From: Azoarcus indigens
Lineage (GTDB): Bacteria > Pseudomonadota > Gammaproteobacteria > Burkholderiales > Rhodocyclaceae
Assembly: GCF_004361735.1 (NCBI RefSeq)
Contig: NZ_SNVV01000008.1
Location: 146,525-210,524 of the forward strand
Reading direction: 5' to 3'
DNA length: 64,000 nt
Shown: positions 26,153 to 35,126 of the stretch, one piece after another
Layout of the letters: each line of letters opens with the position of its first letter
Numbering within the stretch: the stretch's first letter is position 1
The notes under the pieces: generated by a model
What the model was told of the DNA's origin: nothing
The model's database searches: none
What the model saw: the letters and a program-made list of their open reading frames with translations, nothing else
Made by a program: the position numbers and the translations under genes

Positions 26153-27184
26153 ATGCCGGACCAGCCCCGCACCGCCACCCTGCCCGACCGGCTCGCCGCC
26201 GCCCTCGCCGCCCGCCAGCCGCTGCTGACGCAGTTGCATGCGGAGGAGACCACCGCCTACCGCCTGTTCCACGGCAGCGTGGAAGGCGTGCCCGGCCTCA
26301 CGGTGGACCGCTATGGCGAGCTGCTGCTGGTGCAGAGCTTCCACAGCCCGCTGGCGGCCGGCGCCCTGGCCCAACTGCAAGCCTGGTACGCCGACGCCCT
26401 GCCCGGCCTGCTGCCGGTCTACAACGACCGCAGCGGCGCCAATTCCCGCATCGGCAACCCGCTGGAAGGCGAGGCCCTGGCCGCCGCCGAGGCGCCGCGC
26501 GAGGCCACCGAGCTGGGCGTGCGCTACCGCATCCGCGCCCGCCACGCCGGCCAGGACCCCTGGCTGTTCCTGGACCTGCGCGCCGCCCGCCGGCGCCTCA
26601 TGCAGGAAGCCGCCGGCAAGTCCCTGCTCAACCTCTTCGCCTACACCTGCGGCGTCGGCATTGCCGCCGCCAAGGCCGGCGCGGCGCATGTGGTGAATGT
26701 GGACTTCGCCGAATCCAGCCTGGAAGTCGGCCGCGAGAACGCCCGCCTCAACGCGCTGCCGATCCGGCCGCGCTTCGTGAAGAGCGACGCCTTCCCCGCC
26801 ATGCGCCAGCTCGCCGGCATCGGCCAGCCGGAGCGGGTGCGCGGCAAGCGCATGCCGCCCTTCCCCAGGCTGGAGCAGCGCCAGTTCGACTGCGTCTTCC
26901 TCGATCCTCCGCGCTACGCCAAGAGCCCCTTCGGCGTGGTGGACCTGGTGAACGACTATTCCGCGCTGTTCAAGCCAGCGTTGCTGTGCACCGCCGAGGG
27001 CGGCACCCTGGTGTGCTGCAACAACGTCGCCCAGGTGGAGCGGGACCCCTGGCTGGACCAGTTGCTGCGCAGCGCCCGCAAGGCCGGGCGGGAAGTGCGG
27101 GAGGTGGAATGGATAGCGCCGGAAGCGGACTTCCCGTCACCCGACGGCCAGCCGCCGTTGAAGACGGTGCTGCTGCGGGTGTGA
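26153..27184 (+). CDS. Class I SAM-dependent methyltransferase, RlmI-like
   Basis: A 343-residue member of the RlmI/RlmK group, which makes 5-methylcytosine in 23S rRNA. The N-terminal PUA domain of E. coli RlmI is missing; the protein begins with the central beta domain (TAYRLFHGSVEGVPGLTVDRYG). The catalytic fold has FLDLRAARRRL, LLNLFAYTCGVGIAAAKAGA (SAM loop), FVKSDAF and the DCVFLDPPRYAKS motif near residue 245, followed by TLVCCNNVAQ. The RNA target is inferred only from family. The stop is followed by a gap that carries a diverged copy of this gene's 3' tail. Confidence 0.85.
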   Translation: MPDQPRTATLPDRLAAALAARQPLLTQLHAEETTAYRLFHGSVEGVPGLTVDRYGELLLVQSFHSPLAAGALAQLQAWYADALPGLLPVYNDRSGANSRIGNPLEGEALAAAEAPREATELGVRYRIRARHAGQDPWLFLDLRAARRRLMQEAAGKSLLNLFAYTCGVGIAAAKAGAAHVVNVDFAESSLEVGRENARLNALPIRPRFVKSDAFPAMRQLAGIGQPERVRGKRMPPFPRLEQRQFDCVFLDPPRYAKSPFGVVDLVNDYSALFKPALLCTAEGGTLVCCNNVAQVERDPWLDQLLRSARKAGREVREVEWIAPEADFPSPDGQPPLKTVLLRV

Positions 27185-27351
27185 GACGGTTTTCTCCTGG
27201 CTGGGGAGGGGTACCCGCCAGAGCCGCTTGAGGCCGCGCCAGCAGCGCCTGCGCATGTTTTCAGGCCACAGCCCCCTCTCCCCGGCGCCCTCCCACCAGG
27301 GAAAAGGGAGCCCCCCCCGCAGCCCCAAGACATTGCATGAACTCCCCGCCG

Positions 27352-27390
27352 GGCGAATGGCACTGAAGACAGTGCAACTGCGGGCTTGAG
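27352..27390 (+). pseudogene. Diverged duplicate of the RlmI-like gene's 3' tail
   Basis: In-frame codons at 27346-27390 read PAGRMALKTVQLRA and stop, matching PDGQPPLKTVLLRV and stop at the end of the intact gene 206 bp upstream. About 70 percent of bases agree over 45 positions. The rest of the 27185-27512 gap holds imperfect GC hairpins, one being GCGCCC-GCCA-GGGCGC at 27421-27436, and no other coding sequence I can support. The remnant may come from a tandem duplication that later decayed. Confidence 0.4.
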
Positions 27391-27400
27391 ATTGTTCTAC

Positions 27401-27436
27401 CCCCTCGCCCTCGCGGGGGAGCGCCCGCCAGGGCGC
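27401..27436. repeat. REP-like palindromic unit, copy 1
   Basis: A CCCTCGCGGGGG core (27409-27419 region) is followed by a GCGCCC/GGGCGC hairpin (27421-27426 with 27431-27436). The same order, CCCTCGCGGG then a GCCCC hairpin, occurs at 30671-30718. Both copies lie between genes at transcript ends. Confidence 0.35.
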
Positions 27437-27512
27437 CCAGGGGTTCCAGGCTTCTGCCCCTTCCCCAGCCCGGCGCCGCTTGCTCAGCGGCCCTGCTTGA
27501 CCCGGCACCGAC

Positions 27513-27980
27513 TCAGGCCGCCGGGTAATACCTCACCACCAGTTCGAACGCCGCGGCCGGTTTGTCGCTGCCCTCGCGCTCCACCGTCACCTCCCAGCGC
27601 GCCTGCATGCCTTCACCGCGCGGCTCCAGCGCCTGCAGGCCGATCACGGCGCGGATGCGGCTGCCTTGCGGCACCGGCGACACGAAGCGCACCTTGTCCA
27701 GGCCGTAGATCACCGCCATGCCGGTCTGCTCCACCGCCACCACGTCCAGCATGGAAGCAGCCGCTGCCGAGATCACCAGGAAGCCGTGGGCGATGGTGCC
27801 GCCGAAGGGCGACTCCTTCTCCGCACGAGCGGTATCCACATGGATCCACTGGTGGTCGCCGGTGGTCTCGGCGAAGCCGTCTATGCGCGGCTGGTCCATC
27901 ACGATCCAGGCGCCGGTGGCCACCTTGCGGCCCACGGCCGCCTCCAGCGCCGCCGGGCTGGCGAAACGCACGCTCTCCAT
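27513..27980 (-). CDS. MaoC-family dehydratase (hot-dog)
   Basis: A 155-residue single hot-dog protein of the MaoC/NodN type, which hydrates enoyl-CoA to (R)-3-hydroxyacyl-CoA. The active-site signature is clear: FAETTGDHQWIHVD with the catalytic Asp and His at about 41-46, then SPFGGTIAHGFLVIS. The central YGLDKVRFVSPVPQGSRIRA is typical of the NodN-like subgroup. Length is normal for a one-domain enzyme. It is convergent with the methyltransferase and faces the chemoreceptor promoter on its other side. The acyl-CoA substrate is unknown. Confidence 0.9.
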   Translation of the reverse strand: MESVRFASPAALEAAVGRKVATGAWIVMDQPRIDGFAETTGDHQWIHVDTARAEKESPFGGTIAHGFLVISAAAASMLDVVAVEQTGMAVIYGLDKVRFVSPVPQGSRIRAVIGLQALEPRGEGMQARWEVTVEREGSDKPAAAFELVVRYYPAA

Positions 27981-28239
27981 TTGCTGCTCCTCTCCGTTCT
28001 TTCAGCTCCGCGCCGCAGTCTAGGGCAAGGTGCCAGGCGCAGCGCCACTACCGGCCGACGGAGCCCACCACACTATCCCATTGACATTACGCGAAAAACG
28101 CGAATTCCTGAGAGAGGAAAGAGGCCAGGAAAGCAGGCTGCGGAAGCCATCCTCACGAGCTATATAGCTGTTTAAAAAATTGATTTTTCCCAACCCCGAA
28201 ATGGGCATGTCGTATTTCACAAGTCATCAAAAATATTAC

Positions 28240-28266
28240 TAAGGTTAAATCTGCTACAAACGATAA
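28240..28266 (+). promoter_or_regulatory. Sigma-28 (FliA)-like promoter of the mcp-cheW pair
   Basis: TAAGGTTA at 28240-28247 and AACGATAA at 28259-28266 match the flagellar sigma-28 consensus TAAAGTTT-N11-GCCGATAA at 6 of 8 positions in each half with the exact 11-bp spacer. It lies about 100 bp upstream of the chemoreceptor start, within an unusually AT-rich stretch (28140-28275) of the 387-bp gap. No gene is seen in that gap. Confidence 0.65.
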
Positions 28267-28367
28267 AAACGCTATGCTGCGTTCAGGCAGCCACTCCGGA
28301 CGAGCGTCCGGGCGCTGCATGCCCAGACAACGTTTGATCAGCCCCTCAGGCCCAGGAGACACACATC

Positions 28368-29978
28368 ATGACCGTCAGCAAGAAGATGACCCTGCTGATC
28401 CTTTCTGCCGTCCTCGGCATCGTCCTGCTTTCGGGACTCGGCATTTATCAGACCAAGCGGGTCTATACCGCCGCCAACTACGCCAACGTCAACACCGTGC
28501 CCAGCCTGCTGGCCCTCGACGAGATCTCCGACGCCCTGGCCATCCTGCGCGCCCAGGTGTGGCAGCAGATGACGCTGACCGACGCCGCGCAGATCGCCAG
28601 CGGGGAAGAACGCATAGCGGCCACCCGCCAGAGGATGAACGCTGCGCTGTCCCACTACGAGGCCCTGGTCACCGACGACAAGGACAAGGCCCTGCTCGCC
28701 GCCGACCACGCGACGCTGGCCAACTACGAGGCGCTGGCCGACAAGATGCTGCCGCTGATGCGGGCCAACCGCGCGCTGGAAGCGCGCGACCTGGTGTTCG
28801 CCAACCAGCATGTGATTGCCGCCGTATGGGATGCAGTGGAAGCCCACCGCCGCTACAACGCCGAGCTCGGCCAACGCGCCGCGGAGGAGGCCGCCAGCGT
28901 GCAGAACAGCGCGACGGTGCTGTCCATCAGCATCAGCCTGCTGACGCTGGCGGTGGTGACCGCGATCGGCGTCTTCATCACCCGCAACCTGCTGCGCCAG
29001 CTGGGTGGCGAACCGGCCTACGCCGCCGAGGTCGTGAGCCGCGTGGCCGGCGGCGACCTGACGGTACAGGTGCGCACCCGCCCGGGTGACGACTCCAGCA
29101 TGCTGGCGGCCATCGGCCAGATGATCGACAAGCTGTCCGGCATCATCGCCGAGATCCGCAGCTCCGCCGAAGCCCTGTCCAGCGCCTCCGAGCAGGTGAG
29201 CGCGACCGCGCAGAGCCTGTCCCAGGCCTCCAGCGAGCAGGCCGCCGGCGTGGAGGAAACCTCCGCCTCGATGGAGCAGATGTCCGCCTCCGTCACCCAG
29301 AACACCGAAAACGCCAAGCTCACCGACACCATGGCAACCAAGGCCGCGCGCGAGGCGGTGGAAGGCGGCGAGGCGGTGAAGTCCACCGTGACGGCGATGA
29401 AGAGCATCGCCGACAAGATCGGCATCATCGACGACATTGCCTACCAGACCAATCTGCTGGCGCTGAATGCCGCCATCGAAGCCGCCCGCGCCGGCGAACA
29501 CGGCAAGGGCTTCGCGGTGGTGGCCGCCGAGGTGCGCAAGCTGGCCGAGCGCAGCCAGGTAGCGGCGCAGGAGATCGGCCAGACCGCCAAGGACAGCGTG
29601 AATCTGGCCGAGCGCGCCGGCAACCTGTTCAACGAGATCGTGCCCAGCATCACCAAGACTTCCAGCCTGGTGCAGGAAATCAGTTCCGCCTCCGAGGAGC
29701 AGAGCGCCGGCGTCGCCCAGATCAACACCGCCATGGGCCAGCTCAGCCAGACCACCCAGCAGAACGCCTCGGCCTCCGAGGAACTGGCGGCGACGGCGGA
29801 AGAGATGAGCGGCCAGGCGGAGCAGTTGCAGCAGGTGATGCAGTTCTTCCGCGTGCAGCAGGCCGTCGCTGCCGCGCCGGTCGCAGCCCCGCGCCGCAGC
29901 CCGGCCGCCAAGGCCCGCTCCCGCCTGGCTCAGGACACCGGACTGGAGCACAACGACTTCGTCGCTTTCGAGGCCTGA
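28368..29978 (+). CDS. Methyl-accepting chemotaxis protein
   Basis: A 536-residue chemoreceptor of classical topology. A first transmembrane helix is at about 10-28, a four-helix-bundle periplasmic domain (4HB_MCP) at 30-185, a second helix at about 186-208, a HAMP segment ([21 protein letters not shown]), and a long signalling coiled coil. The kinase-contact tip reads [20 protein letters not shown] then [19 protein letters not shown] near 355-400. The C-terminus (HNDFVAFEA) lacks the NWETF-type CheR/CheB pentapeptide. A cheW gene follows after 3 bp and a sigma-28-like promoter precedes, so it belongs to the flagellar chemotaxis regulon. The ligand is unknown. Confidence 0.95.
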   Translation: MTVSKKMTLLILSAVLGIVLLSGLGIYQTKRVYTAANYANVNTVPSLLALDEISDALAILRAQVWQQMTLTDAAQIASGEERIAATRQRMNAALSHYEALVTDDKDKALLAADHATLANYEALADKMLPLMRANRALEARDLVFANQHVIAAVWDAVEAHRRYNAELGQRAAEEAASVQNSATVLSISISLLTLAVVTAIGVFITRNLLRQLGGEPAYAAEVVSRVAGGDLTVQVRTRPGDDSSMLAAIGQMIDKLSGIIAEIRSSAEALSSASEQVSATAQSLSQASSEQAAGVEETSASMEQMSASVTQNTENAKLTDTMATKAAREAVEGGEAVKSTVTAMKSIADKIGIIDDIAYQTNLLALNAAIEAARAGEHGKGFAVVAAEVRKLAERSQVAAQEIGQTAKDSVNLAERAGNLFNEIVPSITKTSSLVQEISSASEEQSAGVAQINTAMGQLSQTTQQNASASEELAATAEEMSGQAEQLQQVMQFFRVQQAVAAAPVAAPRRSPAAKARSRLAQDTGLEHNDFVAFEA

Positions 29979-29981
29979 GCC

Positions 29982-30503
29982 ATGATGGAGATCAGCGTCA
30001 GACAGCAGCAGAACGAGGCCGCGCTGGCCATCAGCCAGCCGCCGCGCCAGTACCTCACCTTCACCCTGCGCGGCGAGATGTACGCGGTGGAAACGCTGAG
30101 CGTGAAGGAGATCATCGAATACGGCGCGCCCACGGTGGTGCCGATGATGCCGGCCAGCGTGCGCGGCGTGATCAATCTGCGCGGCGCGGCGGTGCCGGTA
30201 TTCGACCTCGGCATCCGCTTCGGCACCGGCCCCACCGACGCCCAGCGCCGCAGTTGCATCGTCATCGTCGAGAGCAGCGAGGGAGGAGGCGGCACCGGCA
30301 GCCCTGTGTTCGGCCTGATCGTGGATGCGGTGAACGCGGTGCTGGAGATCTCCACCGCCGACATCGAACCGCCTCCGGCCTTCGGCGCCCGCATCCGCAG
30401 CGACTTCATCGCCGGCATGGGCAAGGTGGATGGCCGCTTCGTCATCCTGCTGGAGATAGGCCAGGTGCTGACCGCCGACGAACTTGCCGCCATGGCCGGC
30501 TGA
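29982..30503 (+). CDS. cheW: Chemotaxis coupling protein CheW
   Basis: A 173-residue protein with the CheW fold: YLTFTLRGEMYAVETLSVKEIIEYG, VRGVINLRGAAVPVFDLGIRFG, then IVESSEGGG, and ISTADIEPPPAFG with FIAGMGKVDGRFVILLEIGQVL. CheW links chemoreceptors to the CheA kinase. A polar 20-residue N-terminal extension precedes the fold. It follows its receptor by 3 bp and is followed by a terminator, so the pair forms a two-gene operon. No cheA or cheY lies in the window, so the main cluster must be elsewhere. Confidence 0.93.
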   Translation: MMEISVRQQQNEAALAISQPPRQYLTFTLRGEMYAVETLSVKEIIEYGAPTVVPMMPASVRGVINLRGAAVPVFDLGIRFGTGPTDAQRRSCIVIVESSEGGGGTGSPVFGLIVDAVNAVLEISTADIEPPPAFGARIRSDFIAGMGKVDGRFVILLEIGQVLTADELAAMAG

Positions 30504-30531
30504 AACACCGTCCGATCAAGCTTGCCCCGGG

Positions 30532-30595
30532 GCCGGCGCGAGTCCCACCGGTTGCGCCCGGCGCCAACCGGCTCGCCGCCGGCCTCTTCTTTTTC
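30532..30595 (+). terminator. Terminator of the mcp-cheW operon
   Basis: Two nested stems (30532-30542 with 30572-30583, one bulge; inner 30548-30554 with 30565-30571, CCGGTTG/CAACCGG) are followed by CTCTTCTTTTTC. It lies 29 bp after the cheW stop. Confidence 0.6.
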
Positions 30596-30670
30596 TGCCG
30601 CGTCCATCCGCGCGCGAAACGCGGATCAGCCGGCACCGTTCAGGCCGCTGCGGCCCCCCGCTCTTCTCGC

Positions 30671-30718
30671 TCTCCCTCGCGGGAGAAGGCCGGGGAGCGA
30701 AGGCGCCCCGCAGGGGCG
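30671..30718. repeat. REP-like palindromic unit, copy 2
   Basis: TCTCCC-TCGC-GGGAGA (30671-30686) is followed by CGCCCC-GCA-GGGGCG (30704-30718). The order and the CCCTCGCGGG core match the unit at 27401-27436. It sits in the 234-bp gap between cheW and nnrS, which are convergent. Confidence 0.35.
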
Positions 30719-30737
30719 GCTGCGAGTCCGTGCCCCC

Positions 30738-31922
30738 TCACCCCGGCCGCCCATCCACCCGCGGCGAGCTCAGCCACGGCAGGTAGCGCACCAGGTAGAG
30801 CAGGAAGGCCAGCGCCCAGGCGGTGGCGGCCAGGTGGATGCCGCCCAGCGCCATGCCGGGCACTGCGATCAGCGTCGCCACCCGGACGAAGGCCGCCAGG
30901 TGCACCAGCACATAGGCCGCCGTCTCCAGCTTGCCAGCCTTGAGCATGCGGCCGGTGTGGCCGAGGGCAGTGCGGGTGATCATGCCAATGATGAGGCCGC
31001 CGGTGGCGCCTATCGCCAAGGCATGGATGGCCGCCGAGCGCGGCAGCCAGCTCAGCTGCGACGCCGCCAGCAACGCCAGCCCGGCCGGAATCCACAGCAC
31101 GGAAAGGTGCAGCACCCACAGCAGCGGCTGGCCGCGCGCCGCCCAGCCGTTCCAGCCGGCCACCCGCAACAGCTGCAGCACCGCCGCCAGCAGCGACAGC
31201 GCCGCCGCCCACGCCCCGGCGCCGAACACCCAGGCCGCCAGCGCGATCAGCGTCGTCACCACCGCCGCCATCTCCACCTTGGGCTTGCGCCACTGCTTCA
31301 CCCCGCGCACCGCGTTGAAGGTGAACATCGGCACCACCCGGCCGGCGATCAGGGATTCCAGCATCACCACCAGCGCCAGCGCCGCATGCAGCGCCGCCAG
31401 CGGGTCCAGCGCGATCACGCCCAGCGCGGCGAGGTGGAAGCAGAGGTTGGCGGCGGCCAGCAGCAGCGGCAGCGCGCCGACCACATAGTTGCGCCGGCTG
31501 CCGGCGCGCACCATCACGCGCATCAGGGCCCCGCCGGCCAGCGGCAGGAAAGCGAAATCCACCGCTGCCGCCCAGGGGCCGCTGCCCAGCGCCATCGCCA
31601 GCCGACCGGCCAGCCACAGCAGCGCCAGCGCCGCCAGCGGCGCGCCATTGGGCGTGTCCAGCCCGGTCCAGTTGCGGCCGGCGGTGAACAGGAAGCCGAT
31701 GATGACCGCCGCGGCAAAGCCGAACAGCATCTCGTGCGCGTGCCACCACATGCCTGGCAGCGGCGTATTCACCACGCCCGCCAGTACCAGCACCCACACC
31801 GGCACCGCGATGGCGGCGAAGGCGGCGGCCAGCAGGTAGAAGGGGCGGAAACCGAGGGCGAACAGGGCGAAACCGCGCGGCGGCTCGTTCCTGCCCGGCT
31901 CTTCAAGCTGGAGCATGGCCAT
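30738..31922 (-). CDS. NnrS-family membrane protein
   Basis: A 394-residue protein with about 12 membrane helices. It starts with a short polar leader and FALGFRPFYLLAAAFAAIAVPVW; GMWWHAHEMLFGFAAAVIIGFLFTAGRNWTG is the NnrS signature around residues 55-85, with conserved His residues proposed to bind haem and copper. NnrS is induced by nitric oxide and relieves nitrosative stress in denitrifiers such as Vibrio and Rhodobacter. The C-terminal half has GLIIGMITRTALGHTGR, also typical. No denitrification gene is adjacent. Function is taken from family, not shown here. Confidence 0.92.
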   Translation of the reverse strand: MAMLQLEEPGRNEPPRGFALFALGFRPFYLLAAAFAAIAVPVWVLVLAGVVNTPLPGMWWHAHEMLFGFAAAVIIGFLFTAGRNWTGLDTPNGAPLAALALLWLAGRLAMALGSGPWAAAVDFAFLPLAGGALMRVMVRAGSRRNYVVGALPLLLAAANLCFHLAALGVIALDPLAALHAALALVVMLESLIAGRVVPMFTFNAVRGVKQWRKPKVEMAAVVTTLIALAAWVFGAGAWAAALSLLAAVLQLLRVAGWNGWAARGQPLLWVLHLSVLWIPAGLALLAASQLSWLPRSAAIHALAIGATGGLIIGMITRTALGHTGRMLKAGKLETAAYVLVHLAAFVRVATLIAVPGMALGGIHLAATAWALAFLLYLVRYLPWLSSPRVDGRPG

Positions 31923-32089
31923 GATTTTTCTCTCTGAGATAGCGGGATGCGGCGAACTCTAGGGCGCGCCGACGGCCGAAACCTTGACCCCGGATAAGAA
32001 GCGCTGGCCGCTTCGACAACGCAGCCCGGCGATTCGACAATTCCGCCGGCCGCCCCGGAACGGGCCGCCTGGCGACACAGGAGAAGGAC

Positions 32090-33319
32090 ATGGCAACAGG
32101 CACTGCAAACGGACGTGACTTCAACATCGTGCTGCTGGAGGGCATACACGCCACCGCGTTGGAAACCCTGGCCGCCGCCGGCCACACCCGGGTCAGCTCG
32201 CATGCGCGTTCCCTGGCCGGCGACGAGCTGATCGCCGCCCTGGCCGAGGCCGACCTGGTCGGCATCCGCTCCCGCACCCAGCTCACCGCCGAGGTGCTGG
32301 CGCAGCTGCCGCGGCTGGCCGCCATCGGCTGCTTCTGCATCGGCACCAACCAGGTGGACCTGGCCGCCGCCGCCCAGCGCGGCATCCCGGTGTTCAATGC
32401 CCCCTTCTCCAACACCCGCAGCGTGGCCGAGCTGGTGCTGGCCGAGATCGTGATGCTGATGCGCGGCATTCCGGAGAAGAACGCCCTGCTCCACCGCGGC
32501 GGCTGGATGAAGAGCGCCGCCAACGCCTGGGAAGTGCGCGGCAAGACGCTGGGCATCATCGGCTACGGCCACATCGGCACCCAGATCGGCGTGCTGGCCG
32601 AGCAACTGGGCATGAACGTGGTGTTCCACGACATCGAGGCCAAGCTGCCACTGGGCAACGCCCGCCAGCTCGGCTCGCTGGAAGCCCTGCTGGCGGCGGC
32701 CGACGTGGTCAGCCTGCATGTACCGGAAACCCCCGCCACCCGCGACATGATGGGCGCCGCCCAGTTCGCCGCGATGAAGCCGGGCAGCTTCCTCATCAAC
32801 GCCTCGCGCGGCACGGTGGTGGATATCGACGCCCTGGCCGCGGCGCTGGAGCGCAAGCAGCTGCTGGGTGCCGCCATCGACGTCTTCCCGGTGGAGCCCA
32901 AGGGCAACGACGATCCCTTCGTGACGCCGCTGCTGCGCTTCGAGAACGTCATCCTCACCCCCCACATCGGCGGCTCCACCGCCGAGGCGCAAGCCAACAT
33001 CGGCCGCGAGGTGGCGGCCAAGCTGGCGCGCTACGGCGACAACGGCTCCACCGCCACCGCGGTGAATTTCCCCCAGGTGACGCTGCCGGAGCCGGCCGGC
33101 CAGTGCCGCATCCTGCACATCCACCACAACGTACCCGGCATGCTGGCGCGCATCAACGAGCGCTTCTCCGCCGCCGGCATCAACATCGTCGCCCAGTACC
33201 TGCAGACCACGCCGGACATCGGCTATGTGGTGATAGACGCCGACGCTGACGCCAGCCGGGTGGCTTTCGACGAACTCAAGGCGATAGAGGGAACGATACG
33301 CTGCCGCATCGTGTGCTGA
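32090..33319 (+). CDS. serA: D-3-phosphoglycerate dehydrogenase
   Basis: A 409-residue enzyme that oxidises 3-phosphoglycerate to 3-phosphohydroxypyruvate, the first step of serine synthesis. The NAD-binding core has GKTLGIIGYGHIGTQIGVLAEQLG, INASRGTVVDIDALA, and the catalytic region LTPHIGGSTAEAQ with His near residue 290. Residues 335-409 form an ACT domain (ILHIHHNVPGMLARINERFS) that mediates serine feedback. Length and architecture match E. coli SerA (410). GGAGAAGG precedes the ATG. A rho-independent terminator follows. It is monocistronic. Confidence 0.96.
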   Translation: MATGTANGRDFNIVLLEGIHATALETLAAAGHTRVSSHARSLAGDELIAALAEADLVGIRSRTQLTAEVLAQLPRLAAIGCFCIGTNQVDLAAAAQRGIPVFNAPFSNTRSVAELVLAEIVMLMRGIPEKNALLHRGGWMKSAANAWEVRGKTLGIIGYGHIGTQIGVLAEQLGMNVVFHDIEAKLPLGNARQLGSLEALLAAADVVSLHVPETPATRDMMGAAQFAAMKPGSFLINASRGTVVDIDALAAALERKQLLGAAIDVFPVEPKGNDDPFVTPLLRFENVILTPHIGGSTAEAQANIGREVAAKLARYGDNGSTATAVNFPQVTLPEPAGQCRILHIHHNVPGMLARINERFSAAGINIVAQYLQTTPDIGYVVIDADADASRVAFDELKAIEGTIRCRIVC

Positions 33320-33336
33320 AGCGGCGCTGAAACCTG

Positions 33337-33365
33337 AAGGGCCGCGGCATGCGGCCTTTCCTTTT
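33337..33365 (+). terminator. Intrinsic terminator of serA
   Basis: AAGG(G)CCGC at 33337-33345 pairs with GCGGCCTT at 33351-33358 around a GGCAT loop, with one bulged G, followed by TCCTTTTC. It lies 18 bp after the stop. Confidence 0.6.
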
Positions 33366-33453
33366 CGCGCTCCGCGCCGGACGGACCGCTGTGGCCTTCC
33401 TTCTCCCGCGCCCGGCCCCCGCGCCGGATGCGCCTTCCAGGCTGTGCCTGCCC

Positions 33454-35106
33454 TCAAGCCATGCTGCGCGCCGGATACGCCGGCTCCGTCCCCACCCGGC
33501 CATCCTCCACCGCCGCGCCCACCGAAAAACCGTACAGGCTCTGGAAGCGGCGGTCGGTAATGCCCAGCAGTTCGTGGATCACATCATCGAAATAGCAGCC
33601 TATGCCGGTGCCGCGCATGCCGGCCGCCTCCGCCTCCAGGTAGAGCACCTGGCCGAGCGCACCCGCCTCCCAGAACAGCCGCCGGTAGGCCGCCGGCCCT
33701 TCCGCCGCCAGCACCGGCTCGAAGGCAGCCACCATGGCCACCGCGAAGGCGCCGTCCGCCGCCAGCGCCTGGTGGCAGTTGGCGATCTGCGCATAGCGGC
33801 CGAGGTCGCCCTCGGCGAGGCGGAACAGCGGCAGGCCCAGCGCCACCTCGTCCAGCTCGGTCCAATGCGGGAAACGGCCCAGGGCCGCCTGCAGGCCGCT
33901 GCGCGCCGCCGGCTCGCGCAGCAGCAGGTAGACGCCGGGAGCGAAGCCGCGCACCCGGTGCAGGAAGAACACCGGATGCACCGCCACCGGCCACGGCAGC
34001 GCCGGCCAGGGCGCCCGCGCCTGTGGCAGCAGCGCCGCCACCAGGCGGACGAAGGCCTCGCCGGACAGCACCCGCTCACCATCCATCTCCACCGCGCTGC
34101 GGCGGCTGCGGAAGATCTGCCGCGCCGGCAGCGGCCGCGGCGGCAACTCCGGCGGCAGCACGCTGGCAGAGGCGGCGGTCCATTGCCCCGGCGCGCTCTC
34201 CCGCCGGCAGGCCAGGGCCACCTCGTCGATCACCGGCCAGCTGGCATGCTCGCCGCTCAGGCGGTTGGGCACGCCAGCCATGGTCGCCGCCCAGGTTTCC
34301 GGCAGCGCGGCCAGCGCCGGCAGCCAGCGCCGCCCGGTGCCGGCGGGCAAGGGACGTGGCGACAGCGCCAGCAGCGCGCCCGGCCACTCCGCCTCCGGGC
34401 CGCTGTGGTCGAACAGCCCGGCCAGGGTGGCGATGCAGTCGTCGCCGGCACCAGCCAGCACGCTGGCCTCCCAGCCCAGCGCGGCAGCAGCGCAGGCGAG
34501 CTGGGCGAGGGCATGGCCAAGGTCGTGCTGGCAGTAGCGGTAGGCGCGCTCGCCGTATTTCCAGGCCTCGCGCCAGGGGATGGAGCCGAGCGCGATCAGA
34601 AAGCCGCCGTCCGGCAGGCCGTGCACCAGCCGGCTCCAGCTCCCGGCGTCCAGGCTGGCGCGGCAGGCCAGGGCGTGATCCTGTACCTCGTAGTGGTACA
34701 TCCCCGCCTCCTCGCCCAGGCCCGGCAATGGCGGCAGCAGCAGATAGGCTTCGGTGGGATGCAGATTGCCGCTGGAGGGGTTGCAGCGCACCGCCCAGCG
34801 GCTGCTGCCGGCGCGCTTCCAGGCGGAGATCGCCAGCGCGTCGTAGAGCAGCCGGCTGACGGCGGCCAGGGTCAGCGGCGCCGGCGCCACCTGGCCGGCC
34901 AGCGCCTCGTCCAGCGTGGGCACGGCCGTCACCGGCTCGGCCAGCGGCAGCAGCGTGCGGGACACGCCGGCGTAGCGACGGAAGGGGTCCGGCTGGTTGG
35001 CCCAGTCCAGCTGCCCCGGAGAAGGTGCGTAGCGGTCCAGCCTGTGCTTGCTGCGCTCGTGATAGTCGATTACCGCCGCCATGCGGGCGACCGGGCTCAA
35101 ATCCAT
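33454..35106 (-). CDS. SagB/ThcOx-type tandem nitroreductase
   Basis: A 550-residue protein with two nitroreductase-like FMN domains. The N-terminal half has YHERSKHRLDRYAPSP, then NPSSGNLHPTEAYLLLPP (residues near 95-112) and YCQHDLGHALAQLACAAAALG; the C-terminal half has IFRSRRSAVEMDGE and GIGCYFDDVIHELLGI. In azoline-forming pathways SagB-type enzymes oxidise thiazolines or oxazolines to azoles, but that needs a cyclodehydratase, absent here. The start at 35106 (MDLSPVARM) has GAGGTG 8 bases upstream; an ATG at 35121 is an alternative. It is divergent from the HIT gene. Free-standing members like this one have unknown substrates. Confidence 0.85.
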   Translation of the reverse strand: MDLSPVARMAAVIDYHERSKHRLDRYAPSPGQLDWANQPDPFRRYAGVSRTLLPLAEPVTAVPTLDEALAGQVAPAPLTLAAVSRLLYDALAISAWKRAGSSRWAVRCNPSSGNLHPTEAYLLLPPLPGLGEEAGMYHYEVQDHALACRASLDAGSWSRLVHGLPDGGFLIALGSIPWREAWKYGERAYRYCQHDLGHALAQLACAAAALGWEASVLAGAGDDCIATLAGLFDHSGPEAEWPGALLALSPRPLPAGTGRRWLPALAALPETWAATMAGVPNRLSGEHASWPVIDEVALACRRESAPGQWTAASASVLPPELPPRPLPARQIFRSRRSAVEMDGERVLSGEAFVRLVAALLPQARAPWPALPWPVAVHPVFFLHRVRGFAPGVYLLLREPAARSGLQAALGRFPHWTELDEVALGLPLFRLAEGDLGRYAQIANCHQALAADGAFAVAMVAAFEPVLAAEGPAAYRRLFWEAGALGQVLYLEAEAAGMRGTGIGCYFDDVIHELLGITDRRFQSLYGFSVGAAVEDGRVGTEPAYPARSMA

Positions 35107-35126
35107 GGCGCACCTCGACATCGTTG

